From Paraliobacillus sp. PM-2 (GTDB lineage: Bacteria; Bacillota; Bacilli; Bacillales; Amphibacillaceae), in the NCBI RefSeq assembly GCF_001368815.1, contig NZ_CTEI01000001.1, positions 434,001 to 498,000 of the forward strand: a DNA stretch of 64,000 nt, in the 5' to 3' direction. The notes under the pieces are model-generated. The model saw only the letters and a list, made by a program, of their open reading frames with translations, was not told where the DNA came from and ran no database searches. Below are positions 28,709-38,571 of this stretch, one piece after another. A program made the translations under genes and the position numbers. Each line of letters opens with the position of its first letter. Position 1 is the first letter of the stretch.

Positions 28709-31147
28709 ATGAAATTATATATGAAAATAGTATTCTCTTTATTGGTTTTCTTCACTAGTTTAGTTGTTTTTCAAACTAATAGTCTAGTAAATGCTAGTAG
28801 TAGTTGGAGTGGTGTTTATTATGACGAGAAAGATCTAACGGGTAATACAATAGATGTGACATCTGATGCACTGAAATTTAACTGGCAGTATGACGCTCCA
28901 CATGCCAAAGTACCTTATTACGATTATTCTGCATCATTCTATAAGAAAGTACAAGGGAATCAAGATTACTTTGTACAAACCTATGCAGATGATGGTATTC
29001 GTGTAAAGGCAAACAATCAGTTAATTATTGATCGTTGGTCGAATGCGGCAGGTACGTACGATAGTGGACTGATAACCGGTTTAGGAGCTGGCGAGCATAC
29101 CGTGCAAACCGACTACTTTGAAAATACCGGAAAAGCTGTTTTGTATGCAGAAGTAGTACCACTAGGTGATTGGTATGGTTACTACTATAACAATACAGCG
29201 GTAGAAGGAACGCCAGAGAATGCTAGAATGATCGCTGCAGAAAGTGATGGTTCTCTAAAAGAAGATCATGGATACAACGCTCCAATAAGTGGTGTATCAA
29301 AAGATGAATTTTCTGCAAAGTATGTTACAGCTAAAGCGATAGAAGCTGGACAATATATCGTTCGTGCTGGTGCGGATGATGGTGTGCGCGTTTATGTCGA
29401 TGGTAAGTTAGTACTTGATCGTTGGACTAATAGTCGTTATCGTGAAGATGCGGTGAAATTAGATATAAATGATAATAATCAGGCACCAAACGGTCAACAA
29501 AATATCCATTGGATTGAAGTAGAATATTATGATAAAACAAACCATGCCAAAGTTGATGTATCAATCGAACCTTACAGTAAGAATGATGCTATAAGTACTG
29601 ATGGATGGTATGCAGAGTACTATTCGAATACAGCATTACAAGGTATACCATATGTAGAAGGTGGAACGAATGCAACAAACAAAATAGAAAAAATAGACTT
29701 TAACTGGGGATTAGGCTCTCCACATATAAGTGTACCTGTTGATGATTTCTCAGTAAGGTATCAAAAGAAATTCAATCTATCTTCTTCCAAAAAGTATCTT
29801 GTAAATGCAGAAGCAGATAATGCAGTAAGGATCTATGTTGATGATGAACTAGTAATTGATAAGTGGAATTCGAGTGTGCATTCTTTTAAAGAATTGATGG
29901 AGATACCTAAGGGCGAACATATCGTCCGAGTGGAGCACTACGAAAAAACAATCGACTCGAAGCTAAAGGTAGAATTTACTGAGGTTAATCAAGATAAATT
30001 CTATGACACAGTCACTTACAATTATACATTTGATTACATGGTAGACAGGCAAGTACGATATGGAAGTAATAAAAGTGATGCAACAGGTAGTTGGATAGAT
30101 GCAACAAGAAATCAAATAGCTTATTATGTAAACCCCAATAATTTTAATGCTAAAGACTCAGCATCCTATTTTCAATTTATGAAACTATCAGAAACAGCTA
30201 ATATAAATACAAAGGAAGTAAATGAAAATATACTTACTTCAAGTACGAATAAATTGGCTGGGCTAGCTAAAGTCTTTAAAGATGCTGGTAATGATTATGG
30301 TATAAATGAAGTCTATCTATTATCCCATGCGTTACATGAAACTGGATATGGTAAATCAGATTTATCTAAAGGTGTCAAAGTTAATGATAAGATAGTCTAT
30401 AATATGTACGGTATTGCTGCTTATGATGGTACAGCAGTACTAAGTGGTTCAGAATTCGCATATAAAAATGAGTGGTTTACACCAGAAGCTGCCATAAGAG
30501 GAGGCGCTGAATGGATTGCTAATAATTATATTAAACGAGGACAAGATACCTTGTTTAAGATGAAATGGAATCCAGATAGTCCGGCTACTCATCAATATGC
30601 AACAGATGTGGGATGGGCCGAAAAAATAACCTCTACAATTAATAAGGTGTATAATAGTATTCAGAACTATGTACTATTCTTTGAGGAACCTATTTTCAAT
30701 GAACAACCAGATTCAGGTTATAAAGATATTATTTATCCAAAAGGGGTATATGGATTAGTCAATGTTGATAATCTCAATTTTAGAACTGGTCCAAGTACGT
30801 CATATGACATCATACGTCAACTTAGCAAGAATACAAAAGTTGAAGTTATAGGGAAAAATGATGTTGATGGTTGGTATAATATTATTGTTGACGGTAAAGA
30901 AGGCTGGGTTGCAGCAAAATACATTGATGTATTAAACCTTCTTCAAGTTGATCTAACATCAGGCACGCTTAATGTAAGAAGTGACAGTAGTACAAATTCA
31001 GAGATAATCGGTTCTCTAGTAGATAATAGATATGTTGCTGGTGTTATGTCCGACAATTCTATGGTACAGACAACAGATTGGTATAACATAGGATTTGATG
31101 GTAAAAATGGCTGGGTTCACAAAGATTTTGTAAATCGTATTGAGTAA
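28709..31147 (+). CDS. Secreted cell wall hydrolase: three PA14-like domains, GH73 glucosaminidase, two SH3b domains
   Basis: 812 residues. Signal peptide (1-30, ending VNASS). Three PA14-like beta modules follow, each with an ADDGIRV/ADNAVRIYVD-type centre and an LIIDRW/LVLDRW/LVIDKW strand (about 33-153, 154-293, 294-430). The glucosaminidase domain (about 520-655) has HALHETGYGKSDL with the candidate catalytic Glu544. Two SH3b wall-binding repeats end the protein (about 678-742 and 745-811, both with NFRTGPST/NVRSDSST starts). It probably trims peptidoglycan or binds wall glycans, and is divergent from tagDB. A ribosome site (GAAGGGAGAG) is about 14 nt before the ATG, so the start is moderately sure. 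Confidence 0.85.
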   Translation: MKLYMKIVFSLLVFFTSLVVFQTNSLVNASSSWSGVYYDEKDLTGNTIDVTSDALKFNWQYDAPHAKVPYYDYSASFYKKVQGNQDYFVQTYADDGIRVKANNQLIIDRWSNAAGTYDSGLITGLGAGEHTVQTDYFENTGKAVLYAEVVPLGDWYGYYYNNTAVEGTPENARMIAAESDGSLKEDHGYNAPISGVSKDEFSAKYVTAKAIEAGQYIVRAGADDGVRVYVDGKLVLDRWTNSRYREDAVKLDINDNNQAPNGQQNIHWIEVEYYDKTNHAKVDVSIEPYSKNDAISTDGWYAEYYSNTALQGIPYVEGGTNATNKIEKIDFNWGLGSPHISVPVDDFSVRYQKKFNLSSSKKYLVNAEADNAVRIYVDDELVIDKWNSSVHSFKELMEIPKGEHIVRVEHYEKTIDSKLKVEFTEVNQDKFYDTVTYNYTFDYMVDRQVRYGSNKSDATGSWIDATRNQIAYYVNPNNFNAKDSASYFQFMKLSETANINTKEVNENILTSSTNKLAGLAKVFKDAGNDYGINEVYLLSHALHETGYGKSDLSKGVKVNDKIVYNMYGIAAYDGTAVLSGSEFAYKNEWFTPEAAIRGGAEWIANNYIKRGQDTLFKMKWNPDSPATHQYATDVGWAEKITSTINKVYNSIQNYVLFFEEPIFNEQPDSGYKDIIYPKGVYGLVNVDNLNFRTGPSTSYDIIRQLSKNTKVEVIGKNDVDGWYNIIVDGKEGWVAAKYIDVLNLLQVDLTSGTLNVRSDSSTNSEIIGSLVDNRYVAGVMSDNSMVQTTDWYNIGFDGKNGWVHKDFVNRIE

Positions 31148-31177
31148 GATGTGAATCAACTTTATAGATTTTTGAAA

Positions 31178-31219
31178 AAACAGGAGCTAACCTAATTATT
31201 AGGAAGGCTTCTGTTTTAT
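31178..31219 (+). terminator. Terminator after the glucosaminidase gene
   Basis: A 10-bp stem AAACAGGAGC / GCTTCTGTTT (31178-31187 with 31207-31216, one G-T pair) followed by T and A residues. Confidence 0.75.
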
Positions 31220-31278
31220 ATGTAATCATTTTTCATAAAACTACATAGTCATATATCTATTTACATATATAATATTTT

Positions 31279-31307
31279 TTGTAAACTATTCATGTTCGTG
31301 ATATAAT
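31279..31307 (+). promoter_or_regulatory. Sigma-A promoter of the TagF-type gene pair
   Basis: TTGTAA (31279-31284), 17 nt, TATAAT (31302-31307), about 38 nt before the TTG start. Confidence 0.65.
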
Positions 31308-31345
31308 TTGTTATTGAAATTTACATTGAATAAGGTGGAAAAAAA

Positions 31346-33478
31346 TTGAAAAAAATATCAGTAATTGTACCGGTTTTTAATACGGAGGAATTTCTAGAAG
31401 ATTGTTTATATTCCATAGTTAATCAATCATATTCAAATCTTGAAATAATAATCATAAATGATGGCTCTACGGATAATAGCCAACAAATTATTGATTCATT
31501 TGTAGAACAAGACGCACGCATCACATCTTATCTATTCGAGGGAAATAATGGGATGGGAGTAGCGAGAAACTATGGTCTGCAAAAGGCTACTGGAGACTTT
31601 ATTTATTTTGTAGATAGCGATGATTTTATACCCTTAGATATTTTACAATTATTGATGAATAACATCGATGAATATCCAGTTATATCTGGAAAACTTAAAC
31701 GCACAGATAAATCAGAAAATAACAATATAGAAATCACGGAAGTGTCACCTATATATTATACAAAGAAAAGAACAAAAATATTTAAGAATAAATCAGCTCT
31801 GAATAGACTTTATCGAAAAGACTTTCTTGATCAGTATAATATCCGTTTTTCAGAAGAGGTTGCCTACTTCTCAGATATTGCATTTATTGCCGAGGTACTA
31901 CAACATACATCAAGAATTCCTTATGTAAAGGAATGTGTATATTATAAGAGAAGACGAAATGATCCTATTAATAACGCCTCTTTGATGCAGCAAGGAAAAA
32001 AAGAAAAAATAAAAGCTCTTACTTTCTTGTATATTAAATTAAAAGGTAATTACGAAGAGGATACTCTAGTTTCCAAATACTTAGATCAACAACTGTTAAA
32101 TTACTATCGCAAATCCATAGTAGTTTATTTCAAAAAAGAAGAAAATATCGTTGACGTTTTTGAGGATTTAGCTAGAGCAATGAAAAAAGTAGATAATAGG
32201 TACTTATCAAATAGAAGTAAGTTACTGAAACGAGAAATCAAACCTATGCGTGATAATAATTTAAAATTATTTAAAAAGGTAAATAACCAACACCAAATGC
32301 TTAGGGGTTTTAAAAAAGGGTTTAAGAGTAAAAGAGCTTTCTACTTACAAATATATCGTTCTGTTTTCACTAAGCTATCATTGAAAAATGACTTGATTAT
32401 CTTTGAGAGCTTTTTAGGTAGAAATTATTCTGACAATCCTAAATATATTTATGAACATATGGTTCAAAATAATATGAATTATGAATTTGTGTGGAGCTTT
32501 AATGAAACTAATAAAAATATTCCTGGAAACGCGAAACAAGTCAAGCGTTTTAGTTTAAAGTACTATTATTATATGGCCAGAGCGAAGTATTGGGTGAGTA
32601 ATGCTCGTATACCTAAAACTTTAGGGAAGAGAGAAGGAAATATATATCTTCAAACATGGCATGGGACACCTTTAAAGACGCTTGTTTTTGATATTAAGGA
32701 TATTCATTCAGCTGATCCTAATCATAAGAAAAATTTCTATATACAATCACGAAGATGGGATTTTCTGATTTCTCCAAATCAATATTCAACAGATATCTTT
32801 AGAAGAGCATTTCAATTTAACAATGAGATGTTAGAATATGGATATCCGCGAAATGATATACTTTATTCAAAAAACACGACACAAGACATATTATCTCTAA
32901 AGCAACAATTTAATATACCTTCAAATAAAAAAGTGATTTTATATGCACCGACATGGAGAGACAATGAATTTTTTGAGAAAGGCAAATATAAATTCACGCT
33001 CAAACTAGAACTGGATAAATTAAGAGAAGAATTGAGTGACGAGTATATTATTATTCTAAGAACGCATTACCATATCTCGAACCAACTAGATATTTCAGAA
33101 TATGAAGGTTTTGCCTTTGACATGTCGAACTATGATGATATTGCTGAGTTATATTTAATAACTGATATTTTAATTACAGACTATTCATCTGTTTTCTTTG
33201 ACTTTGCAAACCTTAAAAGACCAATTTTATTCTACACCTATGATCTAGAAAGTTATCGTGATACGATAAGAGGATTTTATTTTGATATTGAAAAAGAAGT
33301 ACCAGGTCCTCTGTTAAAAACAACTGAATCTGTTATTGATTCAATTAAGAATATTGACCAAGTACAATTGGAATACCAAGAAAGATATAATGAATTTTAT
33401 GAGAAGTTTTGTAAGTGGGATGACGGTAATGCATCGAAAAAAGTGGTTGATCGAGTATTTAAGCAAGAAATTGACTAG
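31346..33478 (+). CDS. Fusion of a family 2 glycosyltransferase and a TagF-type glycerophosphotransferase
   Basis: 710 residues. The N-terminal ~230 residues are a GT2 domain (SVIVPVFNTEEFLEDCLYSI, then DGSTDNS and VDSDDF metal-binding motif). Residues ~345-705 are a CDP-glycerol glycerophosphotransferase domain with IYLQTWHGTPLKTL and ILITDYSSVFFDFANLKRP. It likely extends or decorates poly(glycerol phosphate) WTA, with the GT2 part adding a sugar. The start is TTG after AAGGTGG. The next gene, 2 nt downstream, is a stand-alone paralogue of the C-terminal half. Confidence 0.88.
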   Translation: MKKISVIVPVFNTEEFLEDCLYSIVNQSYSNLEIIIINDGSTDNSQQIIDSFVEQDARITSYLFEGNNGMGVARNYGLQKATGDFIYFVDSDDFIPLDILQLLMNNIDEYPVISGKLKRTDKSENNNIEITEVSPIYYTKKRTKIFKNKSALNRLYRKDFLDQYNIRFSEEVAYFSDIAFIAEVLQHTSRIPYVKECVYYKRRRNDPINNASLMQQGKKEKIKALTFLYIKLKGNYEEDTLVSKYLDQQLLNYYRKSIVVYFKKEENIVDVFEDLARAMKKVDNRYLSNRSKLLKREIKPMRDNNLKLFKKVNNQHQMLRGFKKGFKSKRAFYLQIYRSVFTKLSLKNDLIIFESFLGRNYSDNPKYIYEHMVQNNMNYEFVWSFNETNKNIPGNAKQVKRFSLKYYYYMARAKYWVSNARIPKTLGKREGNIYLQTWHGTPLKTLVFDIKDIHSADPNHKKNFYIQSRRWDFLISPNQYSTDIFRRAFQFNNEMLEYGYPRNDILYSKNTTQDILSLKQQFNIPSNKKVILYAPTWRDNEFFEKGKYKFTLKLELDKLREELSDEYIIILRTHYHISNQLDISEYEGFAFDMSNYDDIAELYLITDILITDYSSVFFDFANLKRPILFYTYDLESYRDTIRGFYFDIEKEVPGPLLKTTESVIDSIKNIDQVQLEYQERYNEFYEKFCKWDDGNASKKVVDRVFKQEID

Positions 33479-33489
33479 AGGTGAACCTT

Positions 33490-34686
33490 TTGTTAAAGAA
33501 AGCAATCAAAAAAGCGATGAAAAGTCGCCATATAAAAGAATTATACAAATATCTATTTTTTTTAATTGGCTTGTTGCCAGTGAAAAAAAATGTGATTATC
33601 TTTGAAAGTTTTCTTGGTAAACAATACAGTGATAATCCTAGAGCGCTTTATGAGTATATGATAGCTCATAATTACCAAAAATCTTTTAAGATGTATTGGA
33701 GTATAAACGGAAAAGATATACAAAAGGTTCAGAACTATGACATTACTATTATTAAACGATTATCACTCAAGTGGTTGTGGTTGATGCCGCGTGCGAAGTA
33801 TTGGATTGTAAATAGTAGGCTTCCTATATGGATTCCGAAACCAAAAAATACAGTTTATTTACAAACGTGGCATGGAACCCCCTTGAAGAAGCTGGCACTT
33901 GACATGAAAGAGGTACACATGCCGGGCACAAATACAGAGAAATATAAGGCGAATTTCTTGTACGAGTCTAGGAAATGGGACTACTTAATTTCTCCAAATC
34001 GTTATTCTACTAACATATTTAAGCGCGCATTTCAATTTGATAAAGAAATGATAGAATCCGGATATCCACGTAATGATTACTTATACAACAATAATAATGA
34101 TAACTATATCAGTCAATTAAAGGAAAAACTTGGGTTAGATAAAGATAAAAAAATAATTCTTTATGCACCGACATGGCGAGATAATAGCTTCTATGGAAAA
34201 GGAAGATATAAATTTGATCTTGAACTAGATTTATCTCTGATGAAGGAAAAATTGGGTAATGATTATATCATTTTATTACGTATGCATTATTTAGTGGCAG
34301 AACACCTTGATTTATCTGAATGTGAATCATTTATTTATGATTTTTCAAAATATGAAGATATCCGAGATTTATACCTAGTTTCAGACATACTTGTAACTGA
34401 TTATTCTTCTGTCTTTTTTGATTATGCAAATCTAAGGCGTCCAATGTTATTTTTTGTCCACGACATAGACAACTATCGTGATAATTTAAGAGGATTTTAT
34501 TTTGATTTTGAAACGGAAGCACCAGGTCCGCTAGTAAAGACGACGCAAGAACTAATCAATGAAATAGTAGCAATGGAGGACGGTCAGTTTTCTAAGGTGC
34601 AATATTTAGATAACTTCAGGGAGAAATTTTGTAAATTGGAAGATGGTAATGCATCAAAAAGGGTTATTGATAAAATTATTAAATAA
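33490..34686 (+). CDS. tagF: CDP-glycerol:poly(glycerophosphate) glycerophosphotransferase, TagF-type
   Basis: 398 residues from TTG 33490 (GAGGTGAA 6 nt upstream); an in-frame GTG at 33481 lies inside that site. The catalytic signatures VYLQTWHGTPLKKLALDMKE and ILVTDYSSVFFDYANLRRP match TagF, which polymerises glycerol phosphate units on the lipid-linked primer at the inner membrane face. It closely resembles the C-terminal half of the preceding protein, so one is probably a duplicate. Which of the two is the main polymerase cannot be told from sequence. Confidence 0.85.
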   Translation: MLKKAIKKAMKSRHIKELYKYLFFLIGLLPVKKNVIIFESFLGKQYSDNPRALYEYMIAHNYQKSFKMYWSINGKDIQKVQNYDITIIKRLSLKWLWLMPRAKYWIVNSRLPIWIPKPKNTVYLQTWHGTPLKKLALDMKEVHMPGTNTEKYKANFLYESRKWDYLISPNRYSTNIFKRAFQFDKEMIESGYPRNDYLYNNNNDNYISQLKEKLGLDKDKKIILYAPTWRDNSFYGKGRYKFDLELDLSLMKEKLGNDYIILLRMHYLVAEHLDLSECESFIYDFSKYEDIRDLYLVSDILVTDYSSVFFDYANLRRPMLFFVHDIDNYRDNLRGFYFDFETEAPGPLVKTTQELINEIVAMEDGQFSKVQYLDNFREKFCKLEDGNASKRVIDKIIK

Positions 34687-34710
34687 ATAGAACTGTTTTT
34701 TTCATTATAG

Positions 34711-34738
34711 ACAAGGGATTTTATTTCCCTTGTTTTTT
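34711..34738 (+). terminator. Terminator of the TagF-type pair
   Basis: An 8-bp stem ACAAGGGA / TCCCTTGT (34711-34718 with 34726-34733) followed by TTTTT. Confidence 0.85.
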
Positions 34739-34783
34739 ATGAGCTGAATTTGCCGATGGTTTAAAGCTATATTATTTAAAAAT

Positions 34784-34820
34784 AAACTCGAGTGATTAGT
34801 ATGTTTCACTCGAGTTTTTA
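34784..34820 (-). terminator. Terminator of the TarM-like gene
   Basis: A 12-bp stem AAACTCGAGTGA / TCACTCGAGTTT (34784-34795 with 34806-34817). On the minus strand the T-rich tail ATTTTTAAATA follows it. Confidence 0.8.
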
Positions 34821-34830
34821 AAAATTATTT

Positions 34831-36327
34831 TTAAATTTCTTTAATTAATGAAACCCAGTGATCTACATATTGTTCATGACTAAAGCGTGTGAGTACGTCT
34901 TGGGTATTACTGGCTAATTGCTGTCTTAGTGTTTGATTCTCCATTACATGAATTATTTTATCTGCCATTTTTTGTTTATCTTTGTTATCAATCAAAAATC
35001 CGTCGACACCATCTCTAATGATATCTCTAGGACCATATTTGATATTAAAGCTTATGACAGGTGTACCAGAAGCAAGGCTTTCAGTTAGGACCATCCCAAA
35101 CCCTTCAAAATCAGAAGTTAAGATAGAGCAACAAGCTTTTTGATAAACCTTAGTAGGATCGTCGGTGAATCCCTTTAGTTTAACATTCTTTTCTAAATGT
35201 AATTCTTTTATAAGTTTCTCAAGAGCGGATTTTTCTTCTCCAAATCCATAAATATGGTATTCAGCATTAGGGAGCTTATCAACAACATATCTAAATGCTC
35301 TGATAGCTTCGTCCAATCTTTTTTGTACGTTATATCTAGCAATAGAAATAGCTAAATAAGGAGAGTAATCTGTTGCATCTTTATGATTACTTTTATCTAC
35401 TGCAGCATGTGGGATAACAACATAGTTACTCTTAATTCCTATGTCTGTCGTGATGTCTTCTTTTTGTTCATTAGTTAAAAACACAACACGATCAAATAAA
35501 TGGACATTTTTAAAGAAAGGCTCCCAAGTGTGTTTCGAACCATTACTACCATCATAAGGTTTTTTATAATGATTATTATGTAAAACAGCAATCTTCTTTG
35601 CATTAATCGTTGCTGTAACATTATCTGTGCTTCTTGCATCTGAGATTACTACAGGATTTCTGTAAAGGGAGACTTTGTCTGCTAACCATTTACTTACAAA
35701 GTCAGAATGATTATCAAATTGTTGGTTCTCTTTACCGAATAATAGTGTTGTACTGTTTTGGCCCTCTTTATTTATCCAGATCGTTAGATAACATTTTCCT
35801 TGTGGATCAAAATAACGATCTAGTTTTGGTTTATTGGTGTTGAGGTCCATATGTCTGGTGCGAACGAGGTGACCAGAATCATTAAATTCTTCTCTCCGAT
35901 ATCGATGTCTGCCTTCAGAAAAATAATCAATAAATTTCAAAATGTTATGTTTGTCAAAGCGTTTATATTTTATGTACAAACCATTGTTATAATAGCGATA
36001 AGAAGGTGTAACATCTCTCTTATCAGTAAAAACGTCTAGTCCTCTTTCTTGTATTTTATGTTTAGCCTTTGAACCAAATATTTTTAATCGTTTTGATTTA
36101 TTCCCCATCACATCATCAAATAAATTAATAACTTTTACATTTTTATTTAATTTTCCAGTACTATATAATTGCTCAACAATAGAATTGAAATTCGGCTGAA
36201 ACTTTAACGTTAAAAAAATCACCTCATTGAAATGCTTTGATAAAACATTTGCTCTAGTTATGACAGCTTTAGTCAATCCACCTCTAACTAAATCTAGTGA
36301 ATTAAAAATAAATATTGGTGTTCTCAT
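34831..36327 (-). CDS. WTA glucosyltransferase, TarM/TagE-like (GT4)
   Basis: 498 residues from the internal ATG at 36327 (AAGGAG about 11 nt upstream), which gives MRTPIFIFNSLDLVRGGLTKAV and a length like S. aureus TarM (493). The N-terminal ~300 residues include a beta-rich insertion typical of TarM (YFDPQGKCYLTIWINKEGQ). The C-terminal GT-B half has ISIARYNVQKRLDEAIRAF and the ExE motif DFEGFGMVLTESLASGTPVIS. It should attach sugar to the glycerol phosphate chain in the cytoplasm before export. It is convergent with the TagF-type pair. TarM versus TagE cannot be resolved. Confidence 0.82.
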   Translation of the reverse strand: MRTPIFIFNSLDLVRGGLTKAVITRANVLSKHFNEVIFLTLKFQPNFNSIVEQLYSTGKLNKNVKVINLFDDVMGNKSKRLKIFGSKAKHKIQERGLDVFTDKRDVTPSYRYYNNGLYIKYKRFDKHNILKFIDYFSEGRHRYRREEFNDSGHLVRTRHMDLNTNKPKLDRYFDPQGKCYLTIWINKEGQNSTTLLFGKENQQFDNHSDFVSKWLADKVSLYRNPVVISDARSTDNVTATINAKKIAVLHNNHYKKPYDGSNGSKHTWEPFFKNVHLFDRVVFLTNEQKEDITTDIGIKSNYVVIPHAAVDKSNHKDATDYSPYLAISIARYNVQKRLDEAIRAFRYVVDKLPNAEYHIYGFGEEKSALEKLIKELHLEKNVKLKGFTDDPTKVYQKACCSILTSDFEGFGMVLTESLASGTPVISFNIKYGPRDIIRDGVDGFLIDNKDKQKMADKIIHVMENQTLRQQLASNTQDVLTRFSHEQYVDHWVSLIKEI

Positions 36328-36381
36328 GTAGAAAAATACTCCTTTAAATGTTAAAATTTTGGCCAATAGTGTTTTAAGCAT

Positions 36382-36733
36382 GCATAGGTATATAAAAGGA
36401 ACGAAACCTTATTTCATGGTTTAGCTAGATTCTAAAAAATATATATAACTAGAAAAACTTGTCTATCATTATGATATCTGAAAACCATAAAGATAAGCAA
36501 GTAATAAATTGAACTACCAGCCACTTAGCGCCTTACAAGTTGTTTGAAGTTAGTTCCGCAAGAAAGAAGTGAATAGTCTTTACCCATTATCAATCACATG
36601 TATTCCAAACGAGAGCCAATATCCGTTTCATATCTTAAAATAGTGTAAAGGTTAGAGCTCAACTTCTTGATTTATTAGGAGGCTAAGCAGCTCCCTAAAA
36701 CTGTCATATTTTAAAACATTACGTACACCATTA
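36382..36733. other. Gene-free stretch between the TarM-like gene and tagG
   Basis: About 350 bp holding the diverging upstream regions of two transcription units. I see no frame with a ribosome site, no repeat and no known RNA motif apart from the tagG promoter at its right end. Confidence 0.6.
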
Positions 36734-36762
36734 TTGTCTTTTTATAAAATAACTAGTATAAT
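36734..36762 (+). promoter_or_regulatory. Sigma-A promoter of tagGH
   Basis: TTGTCT (36734-36739), 17 nt, TATAAT (36757-36762), about 45 nt before the tagG ATG. Confidence 0.65.
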
Positions 36763-36806
36763 TTTAAAAGTATTTATATACAGTGTGAACTGGGAAGGAT
36801 ATTTAT

Positions 36807-37628
36807 ATGAAATCTGCATGGAAAGTCTTTAAAGAACAATTTCAGCATTTTTATTTAGTAAGAAGATTGTCACTATATGAGTTAAAAAATAATAATAGCA
36901 ATAACTATCTTGGAATAGCATGGGAAGTTATTAATCCGTTATTTCAAATTGGAATCTACTGGTTTGTGTTTGGCTATGGTATTCGACAAAGATCTGAAAT
37001 GCCCGTAGCAGAGAATATGACAGTTCCTTTTATTAACTGGATGTTAGCCGGAATGATTATTTGGTTGTTTTTTTATCAATCCATTATTCAAGGGTCTAAA
37101 TCGATCTATACCAGAATTAAAATGCTGTCAAAAATGAATTTCCCAATGAGTATTATTCCGAATTTTGTTGTTTTTTCTCGATACTATATACATTTAGTCA
37201 TGCTTGTTATAACGATTATTATTATGCAAATGACTGGTTTTACCATTAATTTATATTATGTGCAGTTTATTTACTTTACAATAGCTTTGTTTGCTTTTAC
37301 ATTTTCATTATCATTGTTGATGTCAACATTATCAACAATTATTCGAGATATTCAAATGTTTTTACAAGCAACCTTACGAATGGTTTTGTACCTATCACCA
37401 ATATTATGGAATCTAGATGCTTTACCAGAAAAAATTCAATTTATCATGAAACTAAATCCTCTGTATTATTTGATAGAAGGATATCGATCTAGTTTCTTTG
37501 GTTTAGATTGGTATATGATTACAAATTGGCAATATACGCTATATTTTTGGGGAATCACTTTAGTTATATTTATACTAGCCTCCATTTTACACGTCAAATT
37601 CAGAAGACACTTTATAGACTTTGCTTAA
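36807..37628 (+). CDS. tagG: Teichoic acid ABC exporter permease TagG
   Basis: 273 residues, ABC-2 type permease with six predicted helices. Forms with TagH the transporter that flips completed lipid-linked WTA to the outer face. NYLGIAWEVINPLFQIGIYWFVFGYGIR and the C-terminal LSPILWNLDALPEKIQFIMKLNPLYYLIEGYRSSFFG are characteristic. GGAAGGAT ribosome site. tagH starts 15 nt downstream. Confidence 0.93.
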   Translation: MKSAWKVFKEQFQHFYLVRRLSLYELKNNNSNNYLGIAWEVINPLFQIGIYWFVFGYGIRQRSEMPVAENMTVPFINWMLAGMIIWLFFYQSIIQGSKSIYTRIKMLSKMNFPMSIIPNFVVFSRYYIHLVMLVITIIIMQMTGFTINLYYVQFIYFTIALFAFTFSLSLLMSTLSTIIRDIQMFLQATLRMVLYLSPILWNLDALPEKIQFIMKLNPLYYLIEGYRSSFFGLDWYMITNWQYTLYFWGITLVIFILASILHVKFRRHFIDFA

Positions 37629-37643
37629 AAAAGTAGGGATATT

Positions 37644-38438
37644 ATGGATAAATCTATTATAGTAAGAAATGTTTCAAAAAAATACAAATTATATTCTAGT
37701 TCATCGGAGCGAATCTTAGATTTGATTACTCCTAAAAGCTATGGTGAAGACTTCTGGGCTTTAAACAATGTTAGCTTTGAAGCAGAAAAGGGAGATGTAA
37801 TTGGGTTTATTGGAATTAATGGATCTGGTAAATCTACCTTATCAAATATTGTAGCTGGAATCGTACCTGAAACGAGCGGATCGGTCAAGTTGAATGGGCA
37901 GGCGTCGCTCATTGCTGTTTCATCTGGTTTAAAGAATGATCTAACTGGGCGTCAAAATATTGAATTAAAATGTCTAATGCTTGGATTTACCAAAAAACAA
38001 ATTGAAGCAATGGAAAATGATATTATTGAGTTTGCTGAATTAGAACGATTTATCGATCAGCCAGTAAAATCTTATTCAAGTGGAATGAAATCACGATTAG
38101 GATTTGCCATTTCAGTTACAATAGACCCCGATATATTAATAATTGATGAAGCATTGTCAGTTGGAGATAAAGCGTTCGGGGAAAAAAGCTTGGCTAAAAT
38201 GAAAGAGTTTAAGAAACAGGGGAAAACAATGATTTTTGTTAGTCATTCCATCGGTCAAATGAAAGAGTTTTGTGAAAAAATACTTTGGCTAGAATATGGA
38301 ATGGTTAAAGACTTTGGTACTGTCGAAGAGGTTATACCAAAATATCAAGACTTTATTAATAAATATAAGAAAATGTCTAAAAAACAAAAAGAGGCATATA
38401 GAGTAGAGGCATTGAAAGCACAAGGTGTCTTCGTTTAA
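37644..38438 (+). CDS. tagH: Teichoic acid ABC exporter ATPase TagH
   Basis: 264 residues. Walker A GINGSGKST near residue 58, ABC signature YSSGMKSRLGFA near 145, Walker B ILIIDEALSVGD, and the H-loop FVSHS. Polysaccharide-export subfamily (N-terminal VRNVSKKYKLYSSSSERILDLI). B. subtilis TagH has a long extra C-terminal domain (about 527 residues); it is missing here, as in many other Firmicutes. Terminator follows. Confidence 0.94.
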   Translation: MDKSIIVRNVSKKYKLYSSSSERILDLITPKSYGEDFWALNNVSFEAEKGDVIGFIGINGSGKSTLSNIVAGIVPETSGSVKLNGQASLIAVSSGLKNDLTGRQNIELKCLMLGFTKKQIEAMENDIIEFAELERFIDQPVKSYSSGMKSRLGFAISVTIDPDILIIDEALSVGDKAFGEKSLAKMKEFKKQGKTMIFVSHSIGQMKEFCEKILWLEYGMVKDFGTVEEVIPKYQDFINKYKKMSKKQKEAYRVEALKAQGVFV

Positions 38439-38456
38439 ATCAAATATGTAATATAG

Positions 38457-38484
38457 ATCCTCATCTGGATGATGAGGGTTTTTT
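38457..38484 (+). terminator. Terminator of tagGH
   Basis: Stem CCTCATC / GATGAGG (38459-38465 with 38471-38477) followed by GTTTTTT. Confidence 0.85.
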
Positions 38485-38493
38485 ATACTGTGA

Positions 38494-38522
38494 TTGCTAA
38501 CCTTGTCATTCCATGTCATAAT
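38494..38522 (+). promoter_or_regulatory. Candidate sigma-A promoter of tagA
   Basis: TTGCTA (38494-38499), 17 nt, CATAAT (38517-38522) with extended TG at 38514-38515. Confidence 0.5.
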
Positions 38523-38571
38523 AGATAAGAATTTGTATAAAAAGATAGATTACTAGAGAGGTTGCAGCCTG

